Shown piece by piece: positions 13,501 through 21,117 of a stretch of DNA of 64,000 nt. A model generated the notes under the pieces. It saw nothing but the letters and a program-made list of their open reading frames with translations. It was not told the DNA's origin and made no database searches. The DNA is from Nymphaea colorata. Taxonomy: Eukaryota > Streptophyta > Magnoliopsida > Nymphaeales > Nymphaeaceae. The position numbers and the translations under genes are program-made. The stretch's first letter is position 1, and every line of letters begins with the position of its first letter. The stretch lies in contig NC_045142.1 in NCBI RefSeq assembly GCF_008831285.2, forward strand, positions 12,290,716 through 12,354,715, written 5' to 3'.

Positions 13501-16500
13501 TGAAAACAAGAAGAAACTGAGGAGAAGAAGCCGTAGCCAAAATGGTTTGCACGGCCTCTATTTATAATCCCATTTCCAGAATTCTAAGAGTCTCCAATCG
13601 TAGAATCCTAAGAGATTTCACAAGCTCCAAGGACATTAATTACATCATAAAAACCTAAGAGACTTCACATATTACAAGGATATTAACTACAACATAGAAT
13701 CCTAGGAGACTTCCCATATAACAAGGATATTAACTACAACATAGAATCCTAAGAGACTCTTCACATGTTACAAGGACATTAAATATCTTAACACATTCTA
13801 CAAGGAGGTGGAATCCTAAGAGACTCCTCTTCAACGTGCTGGTGAAGGATTTATATTTTAACACAGACCTCATATGTTCTTAAATTAAATCATTAAATGT
13901 CGAGGCTTTATTATCTAGCAATTCCTCCAGGCACATGAGTAAAGAAAAAGAACCAGAAAAACTAACGAAGTTATGTCATGAAAGCCTGCATACCATGAAC
14001 ATCATGCAACTATTATGCATACAAACGACAGGAACAATCATATGTAGAAAAAACAGGTTCAGACCATGAAACAAACAATCTATGAATTGGGAAGAACACA
14101 AAAATTCCTACCCACAAGTGAACTTAATTAACGCCCAATTCAAGTTGAACTGATGGACCAAGTGACCATAGTCAGGATTTGAGCACTGAAGAGCTGAACA
14201 TCAATCTTGTGGTCGATATCAGCATGGGGGTCTACAAACATGCAATCTTAAGTTCCCTGCTTTTGAATTGGGAAATGGAAAACTGCAGCATTATGGACCT
14301 GAAATGAACTTAATTAACGCCCAATTCAAGTTGAACTGATGGACCAAGTGACCATGGTCAGGATTTGAGCACTGAAGAGCTGAACATCAATCTTGTGGTC
14401 GATCTCAGCATGGGGGTCTACAAACATGCAATCTTAAGTTCGCTGCTTTTGAATTGAGAAATGGAAAACTGCAGCATCATGGACCTGAAAGGATTGGCTT
14501 AGCAAAGCAAGCCATGACTGTTTGATGGGCAGTCATAATTGGAACTTCATGGCTATCAGTCTCCTGTGCAAAACAATGCACATATAGGCCTTGGGATGAG
14601 GGTACTAGCCTTAGGGTCTTATACCGCTGATTGAGCAATGAAATCTTTTGAACCAGGTGCTGTTCCCCATGAAAATGTCGCAGCACATTACAAAACCTCG
14701 GAAGCATGAAAGGTTGTTGTTATCCTAGCATTATTATATTGAACTGAATAATGCCAAAAAACTACTTTAATTGACATGCATATGCATTTTCTTCCTGTTT
14801 CAAGAGGCACAAAGAGAGCAACTAAACTATTGAACAATATAAAATCCATTTCCAGTACTTGCATCCAACATGCAGTCAAGTACATAATTTGATCAAACTC
14901 CTGAATCCTGATTCAAACGGTGACATATTGTATACTTGAGCAATTCTCCAGCAAACAACATCATTTGCACAATGAACCTTCAACTGGAATAAAAGGATCA
15001 CTTTTTTTGCTAAACTACATACAGAGAATAAAACTTTAACTTTTTCTCCTTTTGCTTCTTCATTTCCAAACCAATGCTCTTCCATATGTTGACTAAACTT
15101 GAAAATTTCCTACATGTGCGATATCTTGTTCAGTGTTATCAGTATTACGATATGAGCCCATATCGTATACGTAATATATAGGTCAAAGAAACCTAAACAA
15201 TACACCAATGATACACCTTTCTTAAGTGTATTGATAATGCATCGGCCGATACACTTCTTATCTAACGATATGGAGCTAGGTTTTTTTTCCATTTTGTTTC
15301 ACTTTTTGTTTTACAACCGCTTCTCTCCCTCATTCCAAACACTTCTAGAGCTTTGGGAAGGGGAGCCTTTGCATGTGCAGGTCTTTTAGAGAAGTTGATT
15401 TGAGTGATAAATGATCGATTTGAGAAAGAAAATAGTTGGTGTGAAGGAATTTGTATGTGGGGGACCGATATGTATTGATTGACGACAATCAGGGATGAAT
15501 GCTATTAATTAGACACTCTCATTTAGCAATGAAAAGTTATGTTGTGATGTGATCTAAAATACTTTAAACTTATGAAGTTATTCTTAATGTCTTGTTAACA
15601 TATTATAGCTCATGAAGGATGAATCATGAATGTTCATTATGTGTAACGAGTTTTTTCATATAGATCACATTTGTCATGATTTTTCCTGATATTTTTATGA
15701 ACTTTTCTTTATTTTTCCTAATTCTTTTACGAATTAAAAAGTAATTTTACGACACATTATGATACGGCATATATGTCAGCCTAACTAATACGCGATACAA
15801 TACGCCTTTTACAACATTGCTTGTCAATCGAACTAGTAATTCTGATAAGTCAATATCAATAGCAAATTAATAATAGTAATAGTAACAATAATAATACTTC
15901 TAGAAGCCCGATATAAATATAAAAAATCTACAACCACAATCTGAGGACAACATCTCAAATTACCTTCACTACAGTTGCCAGAACAGGAACTAAATGGTTC
16001 TCCGTGTTAACCTTGAAGCCATCTGACACGCTCCTAGAACAAGTCGCCACAGAAAACAACAAAATCAGATCTTCACTCAGTTTATAAATTCAAACAACTA
16101 ACCTGAAAAAGAGAAAGGTCGAATTGCAAGCGTACTATCTGCCTGCTAAAAGGAAATAGGAAGAATGCAAGAAAAATAACTGAACATATGGTATGACCAC
16201 GCTAAACCAATATTTATGTGTACACAATCACCTCCCATCCACCCCAATTAAAGCAAGAACAAAACTGCCCAACAAAATTACCTATCCAAATGAATTGCTA
16301 GAGTTGGCACACGAAGTATAGGCCCTCCAACCTTTACAAGCATATGCCTGTAGGCGTCATCCTTTTCCTTTATTATTAATCTGCCAGCGACAGTCAGATC
16401 CCGATCAAACCATGTATGCCACAAACCTCCTCCATAAGTTTGGACACCTACTTCACAGTACCCTCCTTTAGTTACCTGAAGAGGTTAAAATAACACCCGT

Positions 16501-17190
16501 TAAAGCACCTACAGAGGATTGGTCCCTTGCTGAAATAGGAACTGTGGATATGCACACACCAAAGGGTTAAAAAGAAAACAGACCACGGTAAATGCCACTG
16601 AAGAACAAGTGTGGAAAATAAGGTTTAGATAACAAAAACACATCGACCTATGACTAATCCTTCTAGGAGGAAGAAGAAAAAGAAGAAAACGAACACTGGA
16701 CCTTAGAGATAGGCTTGAGTTTGAGGCATGGACTATCCGTGTGAGCACCAACCACGCAAAACCCATTTCCAGCAACGTACCTACGACAATCAACACGCTA
16801 TCTAATGAAAGAAAGAACTCTACCAAACGGAGGCGAGACGAATGAAAGAAGGAATAAATATATTCAGTTTTTCTTGTTTCCTCACTTTTTGCCAATCGCA
16901 AAGGCCACGATGGTCGAGTGGTTCCTGGTGAAGAAATATTTGCCACCCGTGTGGAGCTTCCAATCCTCCCTCTCTGAAATGTGCACAAATCCCGCTTCCC
17001 CCAATCTCCTCTTCGCCTCATCTGCCAAAGATTTCCGATCAGATTCCCCATGAAAGAAGTTGAATTTTTCATCAAAACGAAACTAAACAGACAGAACACT
17101 ACCAACGGCGTGGAAGGCGGTCGGTGAGGAGTTCAAGAAGTCGATGAGATCGGACGCCACCGAGCTCGTTTCACTCTCAGCCTTCGTCAT
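2540..17190 (-). CDS. DAP: Aspartyl aminopeptidase (peptidase M18), complete, 11 exons
   Basis: Cytosolic zinc aminopeptidase that removes N-terminal Asp/Glu from peptides; family members form dodecamers. Exons: 17103-17190, 16886-17021, 16702-16780, 16282-16475, 15964-16033, 6404-6526, 6078-6233, 4208-4384, 3101-3175, 2876-3016, 2540-2761. All introns are GT..AG, phases agree, and the 1461-nt CDS gives 486 aa, close to the plant family length. The M18 zinc and catalytic residues known from the family are all present: His88 (AHTD), Asp272 (RLDN), Glu309 and Glu310 (DHEEVGS), Asp356 ([11 protein letters not shown]) and His450 (LSMHS). The start is the ATG after a GA-rich leader, giving the N-terminus [10 protein letters not shown]. 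Intron 5 is about 9.4 kb and holds Copia-1, two MITEs and a tandem duplication; Copia-1 lies in the sense orientation. Assignment is from remembered plant homologues. Confidence 0.93.
5991..6042. repeat. 26-bp tandem duplication in aminopeptidase intron
   Basis: The word GGTAGGATTGAAAACATTCA and its following bases are repeated head to tail with a 26-bp period. The array lies just downstream of the exon 7 donor site at 6077 and does not touch coding sequence. Confidence 0.85.
6928..6999. repeat. Compound (CT)n(CA)n microsatellite
   Basis: A pure CT run passes directly into a CA run with one interruption. It lies in intron 5 of the aminopeptidase gene. ORFs that read it as repeated Leu-Ser or Thr-His are artefacts. 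Confidence 0.95.
7181..7535. mobile_element. CTATGTCAC-family MITE, copy A
   Basis: A 355-bp element starts CTAAGTCACATGGGTATGGG and ends with the near-exact inverted complement (ending CATGTGACTTAG). Flanks are TTGAGGAC on the left and TTGAGACT on the right, a decayed 8-bp target duplication. Both subterminal regions are rich in GGTATGG/GGTGCGGG words, and the core is AT-rich with TATATA runs. No coding capacity is seen. It lies in intron 5 of the aminopeptidase gene, about 100 bp from copy B. Confidence 0.75.
7632..8000. mobile_element. CTATGTCAC-family MITE, copy B
   Basis: A 369-bp element starts CTATGTCACATAGG and ends CTGTGACATAG. It is flanked by a perfect 8-bp direct repeat, TTTATAGT (7624-7631 and 8001-8008). 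The left third carries repeated GGTATGGGTATGG-type words and the right end their complements (GTACTGGTACTGG). An 8-bp duplication is the hallmark of hAT-mobilised elements. The element is non-coding. Confidence 0.85.
8394..8851 (-). repeat. Copia-1 3' LTR
   Basis: 458-bp long terminal repeat, the 3' copy in element orientation. It is bounded by TG..CA and contains a (GA)n run (about 8459-8487) that is shorter than the same run in the 5' LTR. Confidence 0.93.
8846..10519 (-). CDS. Copia-1 reverse transcriptase and RNase H
   Basis: This 557-residue frame carries the copia RT core, with the [12 protein letters not shown] RNase H motif downstream and the catalytic YVDD box ([11 protein letters not shown]) about two fifths of the way along. 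It ends with the conserved histidine-rich tail motif [12 protein letters not shown]. It continues in the same frame as the integrase segment after an in-frame TAA at 10631-10633, so the apparent start at 10519 is not a true initiation codon. The stop codon falls at the inner edge of the 3' LTR. Confidence 0.93.
   Translation of the reverse strand: MPHLRRSQRIRHPIHRWVSYDSLSLDFQLFMAKVGKEEEPTSFDQASKSHHWRKAMKEEMDALHECGTWEIVPRPHEKNVVGSKWVYKIKYKPDGSIERHKARLVAKEFTQQYGEDYDETFSPVIKMGTIRVIISLAVEYGWRLHQMDVKNAFLHGDLREEVYMEQPPGYTKGDSHAWVCKLRKSIYGLKQASHSWFDSFSCKIQECGFRRCPLDHSLFIYRKENIFTLLFIYVDDIVITGNSEKHIEEAKVLMMQNFKMKELGDLRFFLGVEIDRHNNRLTLTQQKYTLDLLKKSGMSDCKPVGTPSVLNQRLSAQDGELYEDPTQYRSIVGALQYLTFTRPDIIYAVNQVSQFMHAPRDIHMDAVKRILRYLKGTAGDGLVYGKSENITTGHQLMTFTDADWAGDPDQRKSISGFCIFIGRNLVSWSCRKQKAVARSSTEAEYRCMAAGTAEVTWVRHLLEDIGEKIKTSMLMCDNQSAINIAFNPVQHGRTKHIEIDQHFVRQKVEDKEIQPIYVRTDEQVADLFTKGLTKERFWFLKGKLYMVQNHAQLEGGC
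8852..8866 (-). other. Copia-1 polypurine tract
   Basis: On the minus strand this reads CAACTTGAGGGAGGG and directly abuts the 3' LTR. This is the expected position and composition for priming plus-strand DNA synthesis. Confidence 0.85.
10631..11677 (-). CDS. Copia-1 integrase segment
   Basis: The segment begins in the zinc-binding HHCC region (WHSRLGH.., then CGLCK) and continues through the DDE core, with VWGP, the DSYSRFTW motif and [13 protein letters not shown]. It ends at an in-frame TAA that separates it from RT. Its beginning is out of frame with the preceding gag-protease ORF, which is the one clear frameshift of the element. Confidence 0.9.
   Translation of the reverse strand: MWHSRLGHCGRHFIEKLVTDSLIPRLSLPLTSSVKKYSSCGLCKSHVLPFHNINQRASKPFETIFSDVWGPVPIDSMSGSRYYVLFIDSYSRFTWIYFMKHKSEVPHIFRNFYALIQTKFSSNVVHFQCDGGGEYSSLDFIEFLREKGITRQISCPYTPQQNGVVERKHRHIVESAMSMMHDTNVPISLWTEAFHTAVYIINCLPMTLLMSKSPYFTLLGKQPDYKNLKVFGCVCYVHVDAALRNKFQDKAIQCRFVGYADEYKGFRCYDPTTKRIKTSRNVIFDEHSFDNTNDMPMTIESYDPWTSTQLFNADPVIENDVPQSEDSERAIQPSDMAQSENQEDPTQS
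11659..13263 (-). CDS. Copia-1 gag and protease
   Basis: The gag start is probably the internal Met of MENLSHSS rather than the first ATG. It has a UBN2-type gag domain, a CCHC zinc knuckle ([14 protein letters not shown]) and the aspartic protease motif [12 protein letters not shown]. The frame terminates shortly after the start of the integrase zinc finger because of a frameshift; the same region is open in another frame as LWHSRLGHC. Confidence 0.92.
   Translation of the reverse strand: MFLFLLAYPRTHLVISCLLSLSSSTYIPFLSAVMENLSHSSMSSSFLPHLITEKLNHENYLIWKRQIMPFIRSQGLFGHLDGSTKAPPISVLQEIKNEAGEVIAVHKDNNPEHAMWMRRDQSLVAYILSTLSQQVLLSVSDDCTAEELWETLADTFSQISEARIMYLKKEFQNLSKGSTSIMDYLGRIKAVADQLAASGNNISDKEKVQQTLNGLGHDYHAFITALEVLPVLPSFNELQGKLLQHEMNMKRVIERTDQGNSQNVLAMNVKFGKSHGNSNHGGRGILPTPHNQGMSPLDTSRKIPICFQCNKKGHMKAQCWFNPQNKNKGVRHDYKQGGQSSKSTAEDMQQLLMTAFLKMTIKQNEQGEWFLDSGAATHVTGNAGKLTNLSPHYGRSCIITGDGKSHPITHIGNAHIPLSSSSLSLSNVVLAPNIKKNIISISKLIDDTSSSVEFTPSFVYVKDLQTKKMFARGERQGNMYVLKECLPKDSSTFDIGLKTFSLSHNASSVPSSCHFQSKVRGPNQFLESICGIVG
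13371..13385 (-). other. Copia-1 primer-binding site
   Basis: The minus strand reads TGGTATCAGAACGCC immediately inside the 5' LTR. The first ten bases match the usual plant copia site complementary to initiator tRNA-Met. Confidence 0.88.
13386..13863 (-). repeat. Copia-1 5' LTR
   Basis: 478-bp long terminal repeat, the 5' copy in element orientation. It is longer than its partner almost entirely because of a longer (GA)n microsatellite (about 13441-13499). Confidence 0.93.
14119..14490. repeat. 186-bp tandem duplication in aminopeptidase intron 5
   Basis: Two head-to-tail units (14119-14304 and 14305-14490) share almost every base, both starting TGAACTTAATTAACGCCCAA and ending ATGGACCTGAAA. 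There is no coding content. The high identity points to a recent duplication. Confidence 0.9.
15131..15829. mobile_element. Probable non-autonomous hAT-like element
   Basis: The left end reads CAGTGTTATCAGTATTACGA and the right end complements to CAATGTTGTAAAAGGCGTAT. Both subterminal zones are full of CGATAT/GTATCG words like those of the larger hAT relic at 17979-21109. Flanking duplication is weak (only CTTGT shared, offset by two bases), so borders are approximate. Confidence 0.45.
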
Positions 17191-17970
17191 CCTCTCTCTC
17201 TCTCTCTCTCTCCCTGTATTTCTGCGCGGGCTGTGCGGAAGGTGGCAGTTTCGGGGGAACGACGGAAAGAAACTTGTGCTGATTCATATGCTTATGGACG
17301 GGCAATTGATCATCCAATATCTTTGTTTGGGTGTCCTATTCTTGTTCGCAACTACCAGAGTCTCATCAATCTGCCACTTTGTTTAGGCAACGTAGTTTTT
17401 TCTAGTATTTTAGTTTGTTCTCAAACAGCATATCTAATGCCACTTAGTATCACATTTTCATGTTTTTTGTGCATTTAAAAGCTTTGATTGAATATTCTTA
17501 AAAAAAAATGGACAAAAGAGACCTTTTTCATGTTTTAATAGAATTTCAAGCTAAATGGAGCAATTTGGGAACAATTTGGAGAAGCACTCTAAATTATAGG
17601 AGAATATATCCAAAAGCTAGGGCCTAAGGGACCAAAACCCAAAATCGATTTAGTGAGAAAAGTCCAAAAACCAAGCAAGTGCAATTCTAATCTTAAATGC
17701 AACTTAAAAAGCAACAAAAAGATTTGAATATATAGCCCATTTGACGTTTGGATTCTAGCTCTATAATGATGCCCTATTTAGATATGATTTGGATCCACAC
17801 TGTCAAGGGGATAGTGAAAATGTAAGAAATACACATAATCTTGTGTAACAAATATAAGCATTTATGCTTTTCTTATTAGTTTAAAACCTATAATAAGATG
17901 GCCATAGGTGTTCTAGAGTTGTGGTTTGAATTTTGCTTCAATCAAGAGTTAACATGAAGAAGTTGAAGTT
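17191..17970 (-). promoter_or_regulatory. Upstream region of the aminopeptidase gene
   Basis: Directly upstream of the ATG is a (GA)n leader on the minus strand (17191-17212), a common feature of plant 5' UTRs, then a short GC-richer stretch to about 17270. No TATA box position can be defended. The remainder up to the hAT relic is AT-rich and non-coding. Confidence 0.4.
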
Positions 17971-18514
17971 GTTTTAGAAAATGTTGCCACTCGCACATCG
18001 TATCACATGTCGGTCGGGCTGACCTCTATGCGATATCGTAACATATCAAAATTATTTTTTAATTAAAACTCTAAAAATAACTAATAACCTAAAATTTGAA
18101 ATTTCACAAAAATGTATTTTATAAAAAAACTCATGACAAAGTTCATCACATATAAGTTATAATCAAATAACCATCAGTTATCATAAATTCACATCTTCCT
18201 AATAATTGTCTTTGGGAATTTCTCTAATGCCTTCAACTGCAATATCAATATCCACATTTCACGGTTTTCCTTCAACAAACTCTTCTAGTCCTTTAAGGTT
18301 ATTAAAAAAATCAAGACCATTCTCATCAAGCACAACATGTGTTTCATTTTCACATTCAACCCAAGAATCCAATACATCTAAATGAACTATGCTCATAGGA
18401 TCAAATTAAGTATGATGCTCCATCTAATTGCCTATAAAATTTAAAAAGAGAAAAATTGGCCGATTGCTAAAAAAATTAAAATGCATAATTCATATTATGA
18501 AATATAAGTTGAAA

Positions 18515-18760
18515 CTTGGAACTTTGCATAACAAATGCATTGAATTTACCTTTCTCTCAACTTCGTATTGTATTTGACAAAAACAAAGTTATTCAACCTT
18601 TTATCTTCCACTTTATTTCCTTTCTTGGTGTGAATTTGTTCGAATACACTCCAATTTCTTTTGCATTTAGTGGCACTATATGTTTGGCTGAAGATTCTAA
18701 TTGTCTACTTCTTGAGATGTGGGCGTTCAAGGCCAAACATATCCCACCACATATCTAAAT
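18515..18760 (-). pseudogene. hATC dimerisation region of decayed transposase
   Basis: Minus-strand translation reads WWDMFGLERPHLKK, then a stop, then SATKCKRNWSVFEQIHTKK, then RLNNFVFVKYN. These are signature blocks of the hAT C-terminal domain (CxRNWSVFExIHTKKRN and RLNDLVFVxYN in the family). A stop interrupts the block, so no functional protein is made. Confidence 0.85.
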
Positions 18761-19645
18761 AGCAAAATGAAAAGTAATGTTATGAAAAAGTAAAACACCA
18801 AATAAATTTAAATAACGTGCAAAAACTCAAAAAGTAGCTAACAGTAGCATACAGTTCATGTTTCTAATACTTGGACACAAAGATTTCCTACATCGAACTG
18901 TGGTATCTCTTCATATGATACCAAAACAAATATGGTACTTGTAGATCTCTCAATGGATAGCATCTTGTTCTATATGGTCACTGATTAATACATCAATGCT
19001 ATCTAGTATGTCATACTCGACTTCTCTATCTTTTTTAAAAGTGAAAAAAGATATCTAATAAAAGGATTTAGGTAATAGGTCTGCTGCATAAAATGAGCAG
19101 TGAAGTTGTCTAAACCACCTTTGATCTACAATAACTTCTTTTTTTTCTCCTTTAGATTATCTCTCATGTTCTCCTTTGCTATGTCCATAGCCTCATACAG
19201 ATATCCTATGGAAGGTCTTTGTTTGCTATCAACCAATTTAAGAATTTTCATAAGAGGTATACAAATCTTCAACAACATTGTGCATGATTTTCAAAATTCA
19301 TTACTGAATATAATATCTACAATTGTAGTAGGTTGCCTTTTATAGGCTTGTGAATACACAGCCCAGAGAACATTTGCATTAGATCAGGAATTCTCTGCTT
19401 GACTATACCCTGCATAGTCAAAACATTTGTGGCAAGCCTAGTTTGTGCAAGTCGAATCAAATCATTCTCATTTGTGAATTTCTTTATTAAATTCAAAACA
19501 TAAGCATGATTGCAAACATATTTAGTGGTTTCTTAGCCTTGTTGAACTAGGTACTTCAAATCATTTCTTTTACCAAGATCTTGAAGCATTAGATTTAAAC
19601 ATTGAGCAATACATGGGCACCAATAGAATTTCTCATATCATGTTG

Positions 19646-19885
19646 CTAACATCTTGTCCTGTCTGTAACAAATTCAACAATATTTTCAAGCTCAACTGTT
19701 CGTCCAACTTCATAAATAACTATCAATAAAGCTCCAGAATTCTTAGGAGTATAAGACATATCCATAGATTTCATAAACATTATACCTAAAGGGAAATATA
19801 AAAAGAAGTTTGCCAATGTTCTATTCCTCACATCTATCCAGCTTTCTGCCATCACATTACATATTGTATTTTTCCATGTCATCAT
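19646..19885 (-). pseudogene. DUF659 domain of decayed hAT transposase
   Basis: The frame contains SWIDVRNRTLANFFLYFP, FMKSMDMSYTPKNS and ENIVEFVTDR, which follow the DUF659 pattern (SDGWTDxRxRSLINFLVYCPKGTxFLKSVDxS and NVVQVVTDN). The frame breaks on both sides. Confidence 0.85.
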
Positions 19886-20467
19886 TACAATATTTTTAAC
19901 ATCTCTAACTACTAAGAATTTTACCTCTCAATTTATGGTAAGAGGGCATTTTGTACCCTTGACCCACATTAGCAATGGCATATGCTATAGCTTGAAATTG
20001 AAAACAATTAGCTGCCTTAAAGGGCATAGATGCATAATAAATCTGCATGTGTATTGTGTCATCTACTTGCTGCATACAAATTTCAGGCTAAGCACCTACA
20101 ACAATATAAGACGGAAAAAAAAATTGTGGATCGAACCAGACCTAGTAATCGACCTTCCAGTAGGTACTCTATGGGTTCAACCTGCACCACTGTGATCACC
20201 ACTTTCCATCATGCCACATCCTCTTGAACTTGTAGTTGCACTACCTCTTCTCTTTTTACCATAACATGAAGAACTACCTCTATGCATGGCACCTTTCCCT
20301 TGTTCAAAACTGGCACCAGCATCCTCTTCTTCAAGTTCAATGTTTTTCATCTCGCTTCATTCATCTTCAAGTTCAATGAGATCCTCATATCCTACCTCAA
20401 CATCATTCATTCTTTTCTCAATTCTAATTGCTTTAGTTGCATTTACCGTATTTTCTCTAGAACCATT

Positions 20468-20557
20468 ACACTTAGCCATATCGTTGTGTGTCCCAGCTAT
20501 ATGATGTTTAAAACAAGATATCCCTCCTGATATGATTTGCTCACAAAAATAGCATTT
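20468..20557 (-). pseudogene. BED-type zinc finger of decayed hAT transposase
   Basis: Thirty codons read KCYFCEQIISGGISCFKHHI followed by AGTHNDMAKC. The CxxC pair and downstream histidines are the BED finger found at the N-terminus of DUF659-type hAT transposases. Confidence 0.85.
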
Positions 20558-21117
20558 AATTTATTGCTAAGCATATTGACACTTTCAGATTGTCACGCAG
20601 GATGTATCATATCTTTGCAAAACAAGAAAATTATTAAGCCCTAAAATATTGGAAGCCTCTTTCTTCAAGCAAGAACCAAGCTCATGTCATCCCCACGAGT
20701 AAATCTTTAGGCCAAATTGATGGTTCCGTACTCAAATAAGTGATTTTTTGGAGAAACCAGCAAAGTCTCTCCCTCTCACAGCTTTTAGAGAAGTTTAAGA
20801 GAGGGAGTAAGGGTCTCAGTTTAAAAGAATGATGGAAAAGGGTGTCTTGCACCCTTTTTTAAACTTTTAACACTATACAGGATTTATCGTACTATACATA
20901 TGATACACTTGTGGGGTATTGTATGACATACTTGCTTGTATCATATGGTACATCTAATACATGCATGATACGTAGGTGTATCGCATATCGGACAGTATTG
21001 TATGATAATCTAATATTGGTAGGATATGTAGGCATATTGCATATCGAGCCCATATCGTATGAGTTTTCTTCACCCATACAAGTCGTATCGTATGATATGG
21101 TTAACACTGGTTTTAGC

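Larger units (their letters stand above)
8394..13863 (-). mobile_element. Copia-1: nearly intact Ty1/copia LTR retrotransposon
   Basis: A 5470-bp element is flanked by the perfect 5-bp target duplication CAGAC (8389-8393 and 13864-13868). LTRs at 8394-8851 and 13386-13863 begin and end TG..CA. The primer-binding site (13371-13385) matches initiator tRNA-Met and the polypurine tract abuts the left LTR. The order gag, protease, integrase, RT, RNase H is that of copia. Only two obvious lesions are seen: a frameshift near 11660-11700 and an in-frame TAA at 10631-10633. By eye the LTRs differ at about nine substitutions plus a 20-bp (GA)n length change, so the insertion is fairly recent. It sits in sense orientation inside intron 5 of the aminopeptidase gene. 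Confidence 0.95.
17979..21109 (-). mobile_element. hAT transposon relic with transposase pieces in order
   Basis: The right end is ..AACACTG followed by GTTTTAGC. The left end begins AAATGTTGCCA after GTTTTAGA, so the 8-bp target duplication matches at 7 of 8 bases and the right TIR gives the hAT-like CAGTGTTAACCA. Read on the minus strand, it holds a BED zinc finger (20468-20557), a DUF659 segment (19646-19885) and a hATC dimerisation region (about 18515-18760), in the order expected for an autonomous hAT element. All are broken by stops and frameshifts. Ends are rich in CGTATC/CGATAT repeats. Confidence 0.8.

Noticed and set aside
14477-14707. 76-aa minus-strand ORF as a possible extra exon of the aminopeptidase
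   Set aside because: Exon 5 (ending 15964) joins exon 6 (starting 6526) in phase with full family length, so no extra exon is needed. The ORF also begins inside the tandem duplication.
16509-17105. 198-aa minus-strand ORF
   Set aside because: It runs through three exons and two introns of the aminopeptidase in a mixed frame. The spliced reading is clearly the real one.
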